A stretch of DNA of 64,000 bases from the NCBI GenBank assembly GCA_029876055.1, contig CM056875.1:1488001-1552000 (forward strand), given 5' to 3'. A program made the position numbers and the translations under genes. Under the pieces are notes generated by a model. It was not told where the DNA came from. It made no database searches and saw only the letters and a list, made by a program, of their open reading frames with translations. This document shows, piece after piece, positions 23,062-37,117 of this stretch; positions within the stretch are counted from its first letter, which is position 1; every line of letters begins with the position of its first letter. This stretch comes from Madurella fahalii. Taxonomy: Eukaryota > Ascomycota > Sordariomycetes > Sordariales.

Positions 23062-24413
23062 GGTACCACCACCCGTAGAATAGAAGTGCCGGAAATCGAG
23101 ACGACCCGAGCGGATCACGATGCCCACCTCGATGCGACGAGGATACGCACCCGGTCTGAGCCAGGCCACAAGGCAAGACTAGAACCGAACTAACATTTTG
23201 GGATATTAGTAATTCATAGTTCGATAAGACCCATATGTCAAGCAAAGTATGAAACGGAAAGGCGAAACGGAGAAACCGACGGCATAGTACTGACCCAAAC
23301 CCACCGATGACCGTCTCAGCTCAGAACTCTCTCCCGGGTCCTAGTGCCAAAGACGACCCCGAAGTCAAAGTCGAACCCAAGGCGTGGTCCAGCCCGGACT
23401 GTCTGCTCGACGGATCGGCACCAAACAGAGGTTAAGTCAACGCCGTTTAAAACCATCCACTGTCCGTGGTATCCGTGCCTGGTTAGCTAGCTGGCTGGCT
23501 GCCAACCTAGGGCCCGGGTTAAGCAGGATAGGTTGACCAGCTCCTCTTCGTGGGTAATAATGAACACACGTTTCCCAGCTCCAGACACCGCCCCGCTGTT
23601 AGCCGGCCGTAACCAATAACCTCACTTGCCCGGTCCCGCGGTACTACTAGTAGCTAGCGCCGCCTCAAGCCCTCAAACTCTCAAGTCCAAGCCCAAGCTC
23701 CAAGCTGCAGCCTCCCCTCTGGAAACAGTAAGTCCGTCCTAATCGTGGCCAAACACTGACAAAATATCGAGCGGATTATAGCGTGACGTAGCGTAACGTA
23801 ACGTAGCAGAACAGGTAGTTCCAACGATGGTTGTCTCTGGGTTAATCACACACTGCTCGTGTACTTGTCGTCGTGGTTCTGTAGATGACCCAAATGCACC
23901 GGGGAAGGTGAATCTTTGATACAGCGGCTGGCAGGTGGTGACAGCTGACTACCAGTACACCGTAATTGGCAAGCGCAAAACTTGGATGATGTCAGAAGGG
24001 AAAAAAAAAAAAAAAAAAAACGGAAGGAAAGGTGCCTAACAGTAACAATTTTCTTTTGTTTTCCCTCCCTTTCTTTACGCAGTCTGAAAATCCCACATTT
24101 CGAATGTTAGATTAAGGCTCTAAGAAGAGTTGAAAACTACTAGTAATGTACCCTAACTTGGTGGGCTTCGGCGGCCACCACCAAGACGACAAGTCACATT
24201 CGGTGAAGAGATATTTGTTTTACTCTTTATTAGATTGTCTAAAGGAAACGGGGTAATCCAACCCCTTAATACTAGAGTCGTTACACGACTAGCAAATTAA
24301 GAGAAAGGTAGGCCCGACAAGCGGGCTCTCGGCCGTACGATTCTATCAACGCTAGGCCGAGTCGCTGTATGCGCATGATGCAACCCTCTATCACGCCACC
24401 AGCATGGTTCGCT
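23062..24413. other. Intergenic: DCAF4-like promoter and PMA1 3' region, with a poly-A tract
   Basis: About 1.35 kb. It includes a short direct repetition of CGTAA around 23785-23805 and a run of 20 A at 24001-24020. No reading frame of note. Confidence 0.45.
24001..24020. repeat. Homopolymer of 20 A
   Basis: Uninterrupted A20 in intergenic DNA downstream of PMA1. It may be a slippage-prone tract or the trace of an old retroposed poly-A tail; I see no body of a retroposed gene next to it. Confidence 0.9.
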
Positions 24414-27400
24414 TTACTGCGACTTCTCGTGCTGCGTAGACACGCGCTGGAGCGACACGACAAAGTCCTCCAGGGATCTCTGCTTCTGGTTGCCCTTGGG
24501 AGACTTGCCGTGCATGAGGTTGTCGAAGCCGACGCTGTCCTGGAGGATGTAGTAGAGACCACCCATGACGCAGAAGACGCCGAACGAGAAGACCCAGACA
24601 CGGACAACACCGACGATCGAGGTCTGGTGGCCATCCATGAACCAGCCGAAGATGGTGAAGAGCGTGGCGATGATGTCGACAACGAGAATGGCGCCCGCCA
24701 GTTGCCACGAGGGGAGCGACGACCAGAAGGGGCCGTTGGCACTAAAATTTGAAGAATTAGCATCTCGAATGACGGCAGACACTTCTCGCCGTGCGTTTAC
24801 TTACCGAGTGATGAAGATGAGCCAGTTCTCAGTAAGCGAGATCTGGAGGAAGACGACCTCGTCCATGTTACCAAAGTTTTGAACGATACCGCCATCCTCG
24901 CCCTGCGCGTACATGGTGGTGACGGTAATCCAGGTACCAATGGCTAGGACAACACCGAGCAGGACGGACATGCCCCAGAGCTTGGGCAGATTCCACTTGA
25001 CAGGCGTCTTGCTGTAAGGGGCGTTATCGTAGGCGATGGCGAGCGTGGCAACATCGGCGAAAATGGCGATGAAGACGACGAGCTCGATGTCCAAGCTACG
25101 GTTCAGGATGGCAATCCATAGACCAAGGTAGATCTCAAGGTGGATCGACAGGGCGATACGGTAGACGACGTAGGCATACATGCGGTGGAAAATTTGACGC
25201 GACGTCTTGAGGGCATCAATGATGGCACCAAGACCGGGGGCAAGGAAGACGATATCGGCGGCAGAGCGGGCAGCATCCGAGGCACCCTCGACAGCAATAC
25301 CAGTATCGGCCTTCTTGAGCGAGGGGGCATCGTTGACACCGTCACCAGTCATGGCAACGAGGTAGCCACGCTGCTGCAGAATCTCGACGACGTTGTACTT
25401 GTGCTGGGGGAACACCTCGGCGAAACCGTCAGCAGCCTCGACGAAGTCGTAGACCTCGGAGCCGGGCATGTCACCGCCGCCACCGAGACCAAGGCGCTCA
25501 GCGTTGTACACGTTGGTGCCGAGACCGAGTTGGCGCGAAGTCTCCCTGGCGATACCGACGGCGTCACCAGTAAGCATCTTGATGGAGAGACCCAGAGACT
25601 TGGCTTCGTTGATGGTGCGAGCAGTGTCGTGCCGCGGGGGATCGCTGCAAGGCATGATCCCGAGAATCTCCCAAGAACCCTCACCGCGCTTGCGTGCGAC
25701 ACCGAGCGAACGGAAACCGCGGGTGGCGAACTCGGCGACCTTGTTCTTGTAGGCCTGGTCGACCTCCTCAGGGATGGGGTGGTCCTCCTCGACCGTCTTC
25801 AGGACGAACAGCGGGGCACCCTTGACGCAGGTGATGCGCTCACCCTGGGGAGACTCGACAACGGCGGTGACCTTCTTGGAGACGGGGTCAAAGGGGTGGA
25901 ACTCGAGGACGCGGTACTTGCTGAGGACGCTCTTGGCCCGAGGGTAGTACTTCAGGCTCTTGAGGAAGGCCTTGTCGATGGCATCCATGCCCTTCTTCTT
26001 GCGCGACGCAGCCAGGCAGGCAGTCAACATCAGGTCCTCGGGTTCTACGCCGGCGACCGTGTAGGGCTCAGAGAGAGAGAGCTTGTTCTTAGTGAGGGTA
26101 CCAGTCTTGTCAGAGCACAGAATCTCAACACCAGCCAGGGACTCGATGGCCGAGAGCTTCTGAACGATAGCCTTCTTCTTGGCGAGGTAGGCAGCACCGA
26201 CAGCCATGGTGGTTGTGACGACAGCGGGAAGACCGACGGGCACACCAATGATGGTGATGGCCAGAGTGAATTCGAGAATGAGGACAATGGGGTTGGAGCG
26301 GTAGAAGCTGGCCACCCAGACAACCAAGTTGGTGAGGATGACGAGGACGAGCAGGATAGTGCCAATGCCGTTGAGAACCTCGGTGAAGTGGCCGGTGCCA
26401 GCGCTAGCAGCGTTCACAAGGGCGGCAGCGCGACCGACGAAGGTGTTGTCACCAGTGGCAGTAATGACGAGGAAAGCCTCGCCGCGCTTGACAGCGGACG
26501 ACGCATAGCAAGAGTCGCCCTTGTGCTTGTCGACTGCGAGTGATTCACCAGTGATGGCAGACTGGTCAACCTGGAGAAACGCATCGTCGGTGACGATGCG
26601 GCCATCGGCGGGGATGATGGTACCCTCCTCAACCTGTAGGATATCGCCAGGAACGACCTCGGGGGCCTCAATCTCCTTGAGGTTACCATCACGGAGAACA
26701 ACAGCCTTGAGAGCGAGAGTCCTGCAACCGAGTTAGGCGACACCACTGATAAGGCAATTGGAGGGAATGAGGCTTACTTCTTCAGCTCGTCGACAATGGA
26801 ACCGGCCTGGTATTCTTGGACGAAACCGACGACGGCGTTGAGGAGTAGTAGACCGCAGATCACACCGAAATCAACCCAGTCCTCGAGACCAGCAGCCACT
26901 ATAGACGCAAAGCAGTTAGCGAATGGCTACACGCCGTCGACAATCAATTGGTTTGCAGCCCGAATGCCCTGAGCAGCCCAAAGCACCAGCGCTTTCAGCT
27001 GCATCCGAGAGAGCCGTTCGGCGGAACCCCCGCAATGCACCCCCACGGCGCTTGGTGGAGAAAATTGTCGCAAGGGAAGTACATACAAACAGCAGCGGCC
27101 TAGTTAACGGGTCAGCATGAAGTCAAGGCGGTAAGTGGGGAAAGTGTTTCGTTTCCGGGGCTGTGTGCCGGGACACAACAATCCTGGTGATCGACGTACC
27201 TCCATGACGAACTGAATGGGACCAACGAAGAAACCGAGGAACTTGAGAATAAGGTTCTCCTTCTCCTCCCTGCATCGCGAATTAGCGCTCGGCCGGTCCA
27301 ACCCATCGGCGATGCCAAGCCAGCCCGCGCGTCTCGATGACGCAGCCCACAAACTCGGCGAGGCGCAATACGTACTTCATCTGGTTAAGGCCGTACTTCC

Positions 27401-27914
27401 GGCGTCTCTGGAGAACCTCCTCGGATGTAAGGCCGACGCGAGTATCAGTCTGGAGCATGTCCTCGGGGACCACACGCCCAGCACCAGGCGCAGCCTCCTC
27501 TTCCTCCTCGTACTGCACAACGAATCAGTCAGCATTGGTTAGAATGGGACGCAACTGGAAAGCGAATTTTAATTGACGACAATAGCTGGCTTAGCCACCG
27601 ATTGCGCTCGGGCGCAAACAAGCAGGTTGAGAAACCTGTAGTTCGCTTGGTGCGTGCGGCGCAAATTCCAAGTCGGAATTGTGCCACAGGGATGCGAAGA
27701 GCGCGAATTGAGAGTGGGGGAGAAGGTAACTCACCATGCCATGGCCGTCGTTACTCTCGAGGTCCTCAATCAGAGCATCCATGTCCTCGTCTTCCTCTTC
27801 CTCTTCCTCCATCCTCTGCTTGGCCGGCTCGGGATGGGGTGCCTTCTCGTCAAACTTTCCGCTCTCGATGTTGGTCGACAGCGCAGGAGCGCCGGTAGTC
27901 GCGTGTTCGGCCAT
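24414..27914 (-). CDS. PMA1: Plasma membrane H+-ATPase (P-type, P3A)
   Basis: The main proton pump of the fungal plasma membrane. Seven exons give 921 residues: 27914-27735, 27512-27376, 27269-27200, 27099-27087, 26898-26778, 26721-24805 and 24741-24414. All introns are GT-AG and the phases agree. The acidic N-terminus ([20 protein letters not shown]) is followed by ten membrane helices. Diagnostic sites are TGES in the actuator domain, [11 protein letters not shown] with the phosphorylated Asp at residue 378 (the position known from yeast and Neurospora), KGAPLFVLK, and [15 protein letters not shown]. The C-terminal regulatory tail ends [13 protein letters not shown] and contains the conserved Ser/Thr region. 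Exon 4 is only 13 nt (GCCGCTGCTGTTT); without it the helix-1 motif [16 protein letters not shown] cannot be made. Confidence 0.95.
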
Positions 27915-30900
27915 TGGCGCGGTTGGGTGCGGCAGATAAGCTCTGCGCGGGGCTCTGGTTGTCGACGAGGTTGGGTGCGTTCAGAAGCAAAAAGGTTATC
28001 AATCTAACCAGCTGGGTACGGCGGTCCAAGCAAGAGTGTGCGATGCCGGGGTCGGCACGCGTTCAGGGTGCGGGTTATTAAGAGGTGCAAGATATATCTG
28101 GACGCGCCGAGATGATTGTTTTGACAACCTTGAAATGGGTGCGAGATTTGCAGGGTATGCGGGCGAGCGACCACAAACCCGGAAAGAGTAGATAGAGAGG
28201 AGAGAGTCGGACTCGAGGGAGAAAGGCGAGACCTCACGTCGAAGGGAGTTTTAAAAGGGCCTTCGGGCGTAAAAAGGAAGAGAGGAAAGTGGTTGCGAGG
28301 AAAGGTGGGTGACGGCGTGTATTTCAACGATTTGGCCCTACCGTATCCGTGCCGGCCGACGAGCCAAAAAGTCACAATCCAATTCCGTAACAGGGCACCT
28401 TCCTTGCCGACTCCAAAGCTGCCCTACCGTCGCTGGCACGGGCACAGCACGGGATTGTACGTCCAAGCGACCTCTCCTTAGCTAACAGGGTTGGCCACAG
28501 CAAGAGGGGTGGACCTCGTCTGTACCGTCTAGCGACGGTGGGAGCGAGTCGAGCATCTCCTCGCTCACTGTGTGCGCTAGCGTTCGGACTGTGCCGCGGT
28601 TCGAACTTTGGCAGCCGGTTCCAGCTCCGGCGAGAGGTCGGCCATTCTTCCGTTCTCAATTGGCACTGTCGGCGCGCGAAAGTCGATGTGACGGCAAACC
28701 CCCCCGACTCCAAGCAATTGGAGCAGCCCCCCCGGCGGTCCAATCTGTGGGGCGCCCAGACGCAGGTCGCAATCATGGGTGAGTGACCTAGACCGTGTAA
28801 GCCGGCCAGGTACTTCTACCCCACCTTTCGCTTGCCCAGCGGCCGAAGACGCCGCAAATCCCGCGGGAAGTGGTACCTCGCTGTCACTCCCCACCGATGT
28901 ACCGCCCGACGAACCCAGTCTGCGGGATTTTCTGCCTGCGCCTCCGCGGTTCTTCGAACCCGCCTTTTCCAGAGCAGGAGTTGTGTTACCTGGGTACATT
29001 AAACATGAGGCGCATAAGATCCCATGACAGTGGCGCTGTGTCTTTGAAGTTTTTCTACCTCCTTTGACGCGCGGATAATACGCAGCGAGATTTAAAAATT
29101 CCCTCGGTGTAAGCTGTACCAGACTGTTCTGGCACCAATTGACAGATCACGAAGCGGTCCACCGCGATATTTCGCCGCTCAGTGGGCGGCGGAAAGCGGC
29201 AAACGTCTTCCCTGTTCGAGGTCATCGAGCTTCGATCCCTCGTCCTTGGCGACGAATACAACCGCACAGACGGCGAAGTGACAAGCTTTGAGCGTTTGGC
29301 TGTTTGTCATGGACCCCCCAGCCTGGGGGCATCCATGCAGGCAGTTGCATCGCTTTGACTGGACCAGTATCGCGAGAAACGCGATGCATTTTACCTGACT
29401 GGTTGGAATTGGCATCCTTGTCGTTAACCACAAATGTTCCGTAAAACAAGACTTGATCATCCGCGCAGTACCAGCCGAGAGAGATAGGGTGTAGAACTGT
29501 GGGCTCGGCTCCAGTCTTGTGCCTCGCTCTCGCCCTCGGCCGTCCTTCGCGCGGCACGGTTTGGTGCGGCGCTGGAACCATCCGCGCGCCTCACTGATAG
29601 CGGGTGGAGTCGGGAGGCTCGTCCACTCACCGATGGAGCGACGAGCCATTTGTTGGTCACTCAATTTGGACGGGTGATGCAGCCGGGCAAACCCGAGCGA
29701 CAGACGAGCACCCCATCGCTTGCCCGCACCAGTTTAATGTTCCTTGGACGCATGGCTTGGGTTCTCACCAACCAATTGACAAAGGAAACTCGAGACTGTT
29801 CAGACATATTTGCCTCAGGTGGTCTTTTCTCCGGAACGATGGGTGCCGCCGGTCTCATTCCTCACTCGGAAGGCGGCAAGCAGGACAGACCGCCTTACTA
29901 AGGGCACGGGGAGTACTTCGTACGGAGGCAATCCCTTATGAGGTCGGCTGAAGCGGAAGTGCCGAGCGCATGATCCCTCACACTACGTCATAAACTGACC
30001 GTCCTCCAGGCCCAGTGAACAGCAAAACCAGTCGCCTCAACAGAGAATCTCCGATGGAGGCGTTAAAAAAAAGGTGCATATCAGCCCGGCCTTTCCGGAG
30101 CCCGTATCACAATTGTTGCCATTTTTCAAAACTCTGGTGGCATCTTTTCCACCTTTACCAGCCATCGGTGCTCTTATTGACTGCTTCTCGATTCAGCGGC
30201 AATCAAGCCCTTGTCCCCCGCCAGGCCAAAATGTGTTCTCCCCGAGACTGCCCAGCCTTGGGGGTTCCGCCCCTCCAACCGGAATCGACCATCTGAACGC
30301 CCCCAACCTCATGCCGCTAGATGACCAGTGCCGGCCGGCTGTGGCTGCATTCCCGAGTAGCGGCATCTGTACCAAGCAACGAACAAGCAAGCTTCTGTAG
30401 ATATGGTGACGATCCGAACCGCATTCCGGCGAAACACTCGGAGCCTCAAACGGAAAAAAAGCGACGACCGTGTGGAGGATGAGGAAGCGGCCCGCTGTCG
30501 GACGCTCGTTTTGGAGGTTGGGATTCACGAAATGACCTTTGCATCGGCTTGGGTGCGGCAACGCCCAGACTTATAGATTTGACCGACGCGCAGCCAGCCC
30601 GCTTGGCACCTTGGATAAGATTGTGATCCGAGCATGATGCGGGCAAACGGACGTTTTAACTGCAGCGTCTGATATCGCGCTTCGAGCCATCTGACTGGCC
30701 CATTCTCTGCATAAGCTGTTTCGATCTTCCGTCACTGCAAGCAAAGCACGCGACCCTGCTGTGTATCCCGGAGACTCCTAATATGGCAGTTGAGTTCAGG
30801 CGCTCTCCTATGCCGAGAACTGCAAGCCCGTTCCGTTCCCGATAGTAGCGATCGGGTGCCCCAGATGCTGAATCTTGGGAGGAGGACGGGATGCAGGAGA

Positions 30901-33900
30901 TCGTCTCCAAGCATTGGCGCACATTATCCCGCAAATGGCGGTCTGGGAATAATTCTAGAATTCTTAGGCAATTGTGTCCCACCGGAAGGCCATCTTCGTC
31001 TGGGGAAGCCAACGAGAGCCGCAGGACGAGCGGTTTGCCGCGGCCAAATCATTTGCCTCAAGCTCTGGCCAGCCCCCATTGAGAGTCTGCGGGGAACTTC
31101 CTCGCACGAGAGGTCCCAATTATCTTCCCAGTGAGCCAAGAACCGCTGGGCAGAATCTTCGCTGTACATGAGACCATTCGGCCGAGCGGTTGATGATCCA
31201 ACGCACGGGGCAAGCAAGACCCTGAGAACCCTGAATTAGCTTTTCGGCGCCCGTCCCAAGCTCATTTTTGTTTCGAGCACATGGCATTACCAAGAGTGGC
31301 CGATCCAAACGGCGTGGGGGCAGATTTCGCCGCGCACATGGCCCGGTCGACGGCTCATGTGGCGATCGCGCCGATGATTCCGGGCGGCGGACGCACAGAT
31401 CATAGACGAAATCAAGCATGTACGTCATGTTCGGTGGCAGCCAGGGAAATGAAGGACGATCGGATCTCGGGGTGTGTTGATAATGGCGACGGCGTGGTTG
31501 GACTTTGCACGGGCCAGGCCAAGCTTTTTTATGCTGCAATAGCGGAGAAGACTGTCATAAAAGAATAAAATAAATAAAAATCCCTCTCCACGGAGTGGGG
31601 TCCATGGGCACCTGTTGGACCCTGCCAGCCTGCAATCCAGCGATGATATCGCCGGTGGTTGCCCGTTGTTCACTCGGCAACAGCTGCCACAAGGGTGAGA
31701 AATCTCATTTCATAATTTCCTCAGGAGCTCACAGGGGCCCGCTATGAGGACAACCTCGGACATTAGCATCCTCTTCAATAAAAATGCGACTGCCGGCTCG
31801 CGGCTCTTTTGTGTTCTCGCGATAAGGTAGAGAAAGCATCTTCCGACAGGTCCAACGTTATCATCACGATGAAAAGCCGTAATTTGATTGACATTTCCCT
31901 CGCAGTTTAGTTCCGAAAAATGCCAATTCGACAGCCAAGCACGGTCCAGACCCCGATTGGCTTGTCTTCCCCGCATTCCCCTCATCCCAGCCAGCCCAAC
32001 AACCGAGCGAACAAGCGACGGGAGCAAGCTAAAACCAAACAAAAAAAAAGGGGGGGAGGGAGAGGAAACAGAAAAAGCGCTCGCCCGCATTCCGTTCGGT
32101 GGTGGCGTGGGGTTGCAGCTGTGACCGAGCCAAACTTGTGTTAGCCTCACCAAGCGATGAGCAATTGAATGGAGCCAACAATGTTGAAACGAACCAGTCA
32201 TCGCGAGAGGATTTGGGTTTGAGGAGAAAAAAAATAAATAACCGAAGGACATCTAAACCGGAACCTCGATGGATCCGAATCCCACCGTGGGATTTTATTT
32301 GCTTTCTTTGCCCTTCATCTACCTTCGTATCATTGCGTCTCGTCTCACCGTCTCATCCACTTTCCCTCCCGTCAGCCAGGGCGCTCATATCTTCCCCAAC
32401 TAGGAAGCTCTCGAACGGCGAGACGGATTCTGATTTGCCAATCGGCCAAGGCGCTACGCTGCGCTTTGCAGCGTTCCCCGTACGGCAAGTATGCAGGTAC
32501 AGTCTCCTCCCGGTCCCCGTCCGTCCGCAGGTCTTCTCCGTCTGGCTCCAGTCTGTCTCGCGCTGGTGATGCAGGAATTTAACTAGCATGCCCGGGTCCA
32601 CTGCCCACCGTTTCGTTCGTGGCGTGCGACGGGCGTACGACAGCTCACCGACTCTCAGCTCCCTGCCTCTCGTTATGACGAGCCGACGTCATCTGATCTC
32701 TCGACCTCAGGTCTCAGTGTTAGCTGAGCTGTCTCTTTGGGTTAACATAACACATGTAGGGTCTATCGCTTTGCCTTGACGCGCGCAAACTGTGGGCTCG
32801 CTAGGGTCATCGCTGCTCAAGGACGTCTCCTACACTAGCCTTTCGGTGACGGTCGAACCCTACGTTCCCTAGTAAGATATTGGATACCCGATCCTGCTTG
32901 ATGAAACTACAAGTTCGAGCGCCGAACGAGCGACCCTACGCCTGCGGTGGAGGCCACGTAGGCGGACGAGCAGGCGGCTGTTGCCCCTAGCACACGTATG
33001 CGTGTATGTACACATTGCTGGTAAGGTCTGCGGCCGATGAGTTCTGAATATCCTGCAAACCCCAGCCTAACACTCACGCCATTGGCTGGGATTGTGTTCA
33101 TCGAAACCCACATATTCGGGATGTTGACTAGGAGATCCGCAGGAAGGCTAAGTAGATAACGTATGCACGCGCGCTCCCTCCTTGTCCCTCCTTCCTTGCC
33201 GCTGTGGACGGAAAGATCCGGCGCTGGACAACCTCCCCTTATGAAACATCACCACCAGCACCAGACCTTGGCCATCACCCTTTGGAAGTCTCGACTCGTG
33301 TCGAGACACGTGGATTATGTCAGTACAACCCAAAGAATGACGTCTACGCGCACTGTGTGTACCTTGGTCACTACTCATGACTGCCATGGAAACAATGCAC
33401 AGATTCGCGCCTCTGCCGATCCCGCGCGTGAAACGTACTTTTCCAGAGCAGTTTCAAGCTACGACAAAGCAGCATGGGTCCAGTCATGCTTTTTCCAGGG
33501 ACGCTTCTCGCGTCCCCCCTATGTGGCGTCGCGAGACGTATCTGGGACCGAGAACCTTGGAAGGTACCCTCAGCCGGCGGCCGGCCCGAACGGGTGGAGC
33601 CGTTTCGCTTTCTCCTCAGGTCAGGAACTATCAAAAAAAGTGGCATTTGTCGCTGATATTTTCGGAGGTTTGTCGCGTGCCGGGATCCGGGTGGTCGGGA
33701 TTTGCCATGTTTGAATGGTCGATTCCGAGGGCTAAGGATCGGTGAGGCGAGGCGACGAGGGGAATTATCGGGCGGAGTTCGGGATTCGATACGTTTTTTG
33801 GGGGGGCAGCGGCGATTTTGCGGGCTGCCCCCGGGCTGCCCCCGGGGCCGTTGGATCCAACTGTTTGTGTTTCTGCCTCCCCCGGCCACATAACCTAGAA

Positions 33901-36900
33901 TTACGGTCACGCAGTGTTCATGATTTTAACACGGTTTGGGATGTGCCGTGTTGCCGACTTATTTCAGCAAACTGCCAAGTGGCTACCAAACCTGCGCAGA
34001 ATTACTAAAAATAATGCTCGTGATTTCCGTGACGGCCCCCTATCTAGCTTGGTGGCATGGACGGGGCCATCTGGATTATCTTTTGCGCTGGTTGCGTTAG
34101 TGAGCATATGGGACTGCGGTGCATGTGTCGTGATTTTTAGGCGGCTCCGGCGGCTCCAACAGCGGCTCCAGCACGAACCCCCTTTTGTGGATTCACCGAC
34201 AGTTGGACTGTCCATATCCGGTGCGTGGATATCAAGAGCCCTCATTCTTCTCGCCTTCTGTCACTCCTGCCCATCTCCCCGGCACCTACTCCTTTGCCTG
34301 ATGTCTGATGCTATTCCCATGTAATTAACGGGCCTGCTTGACCCTGACAGCCCCTGCGGGCCTGGAACGGCCGTCCGATTGCAAGGGAAGACAGTGGTGA
34401 AAATGTGCGTTCCAGTAGAACCTAGAGCTCAATAGATCTAGAAATCCCGTGGGAACCAACTTTGGTAGACTTGAAGTCCAGTTGGAGCCCATTCACCCTC
34501 GCAAGCGACGTCTACGGCCTTAATGCAGTAAATACACCTTTTCTGCCAGGCCCGGGAACAGATTGCTGCAACTCCGTTTTTGGGAAAGACTACGCACCGT
34601 AGGTGCTTAGTTTGTTTGGAAGGTTGACCAACAACCGGCCAGCACTTACTTTGTGTGCCAGCAAAGCTTGCTTCGTAGCAAGGCCCAAAGGCGGCTCTTA
34701 GCTTAAGGATACCGTACAGTGTTGACGTCTAAACAATCGGCTGCAATAACTTTTACACAAATATGTGGGCATTGTGGTACCCAATAAAGCAACAGGTAAC
34801 ACGCCTTCTTCGGCGTCGTTTCCCCGAAGAAAATGGACTTTAAGTTGTAGCCATGTCGCCTTGGTAGTGGAAAGGGCAGTTCTGCTGTGGTGTTACCGTT
34901 CTCCAAATTTGCATTTCTGGCATGAATGAGGCCTCTGTGGTACCCAACTAGACGCCATCGGGCCCGGCAAATAGGTATGTTGTCGTAATGGCGTCTGACT
35001 AGTGGTCACCGTTTCACCAATCCCGGACGGTGGACGCAAATGTCACAAGTGACAGCATCATGGTAGAGTACCTCCTTCGCCCGGGTACCAACAATAATCG
35101 GTCTGTCAACCCGTGGGAAAAATGTGCAAACTCCGTTTGTTCCGTCGCGCGCTTTGCAGTATCACTGCCAAACCAGTAACGTATTGCAAGCGGACGGTCG
35201 AAGGGCCCGCAATGTGAACAAGAGCCTCAGCTAGCGTGGTTAGCGGGATCATGTTCGGCTATTGTTGGCAGAAACATATGGGATGCTCAAGTGCTCATTA
35301 CTTCTGTGCTTCTAGCCCGGCACAAAGCATTCTGAGGATGTTACGGGTTGCTCTCATACCCCGTAACGAGAAGACAGTCGCTTGGGGCGATAGTACAGTT
35401 AAGATTCTGATCAAACACTCTAATCTATGACAGGTCGTAGAGTCCATGAGAGTGGGTGTATCCAACTGGAACTGGTCTGGCAGATCATACGATTTGACCT
35501 GGCTAGTTTAGGCTCCTCTGGTCGCCGGGACAGTTTATATCGGTCGATGAAACACCGAAGAAAATTTTGGAATTACTATACAGGCTTATCGTCGTGAGTT
35601 TCCTTTTGGTTATGGGAGTCTCTCTCACCGCCTGCTCTGTATTGTGAGGGCGTTGCGCTCTGGTATCTCAGACAACATAGCCATGTCAGTACACAAATAG
35701 GGCCTCTGATGCCCGCTCATACGCGACACTCCGGTGCGGACCTAGACGTAAGATCGGCCCTTGGTGATTTCACCGGCTCCCGATATCTCTCGTCCGGAGT
35801 TGCCCACAGCAAACTCTCCTGACTCATCTACGCCGGGTCTCAACAGCTTGTAGCCGCCATGCGACCATGTCTGGGGCCGGCACGGGGTATCCACGGAACA
35901 GGCGTAGACAGTCCCTTTGTCCATGTCCGTCTCCGTCTATTCGCTCGATTGCACTGGATACTCCCATTCTGGGGATTATACGTGATATCTTCTCCTCACC
36001 AACACATGTTTTGTCACAATGACCAAACCTTATGGTTCAATAACAAGCATACATATACAAACCAAACTCCCCATCGTTCTCCAGATCTTTCTCTAGAGAC
36101 TACAATTCTCATGTAAACATCCCAACCCCCATGAGCCGGTACGAATGAGACCATCCCTCCCGCATATCCTATACCACAACACCCCCCGCTTCCATCAAGG
36201 CACGAGAAAAAGGTAGCTAAGAACAAGCCACCCATCTTCTCTACCGCAGCAGTAGCTCACTAAGCAGGAAAAAGATCCCATTAACATAACCAGTTAGCCC
36301 GCCAGGCAGGCAGCCGCAACGAGACCTCCACACTCCCTACAGTTCTGTCACTTCTATCCGTGCCGATCCCACAGTAGTACTACCACGACGAACGATGACG
36401 GGCTACTCCACTTACCAAGCTGCATTAAACTGGTCTCTCATACAAAGGTTGGGGCAATACATCATGCAAAAGACCAGCATCGCAACCACTCCGGCACCTC
36501 TGGCCACATATTAACTCGGTCCACATTGTCGGAAGCCTCCTAAGAGAACTGAGGGATGCTGGTCATTACCCAGACATCACTATCCAACGCCGACAATAGT
36601 GAATTGATAACACTCGGCCGGATACCAAAAGGGCCCAAGCGTATCGGTGATGTTGCCATGGTGATGCCTAGCTAGGTATTACGGTGGCATTATTCAGGTT
36701 TGTATTGCCAGCACTGAGAGTAAATTTCAAGGGGTGACAACATCATGACGGAGAACCCCCCTTTCCCCTGCTGGGAATCCAACTTCAGCTCGAAAGACCT
36801 GCTCCGGGGAGTATCAACGCCAGACAACTGACCTTCTCCGAGTCGGCCTCCCACAACTTCACTCACCCCCCGAGGAACACAAACGAGTTGAACCAAGAAA

Positions 36901-37117
36901 ATCCCCGTCTATATTTACCCGTCCTTAAACAGCGCCAGGACTAGCGTTGATAGCAACTGTATAATGTAACCCTCACACCAACCCGCCCCATTGTAGATAG
37001 AGATAAGCCAGCCGGCGATTACACTTTCGTCACAAACAAGAGAAAAATATTATCGTGTAAAAGGCGTAGGATCCCGGCCGAATGCAGTCCCCGTCTTCGC
37101 GCCAGTAACGCCGCCGC
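27915..37117. other. 9.2-kb region without a supported gene
   Basis: The PMA1 upstream region occupies the first 1-2 kb; purine- and pyrimidine-rich runs near 28200-28300 may belong to its promoter or leader. The remainder has many short frames on both strands, but none has a recognisable domain, consistent splice sites or usable codon pattern. Base composition is ordinary, not AT-rich. Minor features: G/A runs at 32041-32060, a small GC repeat at 33821-33842, and a repeated TGTGGTACCCAA motif near 34774 and 34937. The last part (about 36-37.1 kb) is the YHM2 3' side. Non-coding transcripts cannot be excluded. Confidence 0.45.
33821..33842. repeat. Short GC-rich direct repeat (two 11-bp units)
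   Basis: CGGGCTGCCCC occurs twice in tandem and is followed by CGGGG. Minor, non-coding. Confidence 0.8.

Noticed and set aside
25140..26543. Long plus-strand frame (467 codons) opposite PMA1
   Set aside because: Antisense shadow of a highly codon-biased gene; the sense strand encodes the ATPase.
34703..34906. Possible small gene in the desert (67 codons, minus)
   Set aside because: Too short, no family resemblance and no neighbouring exon that joins in frame.
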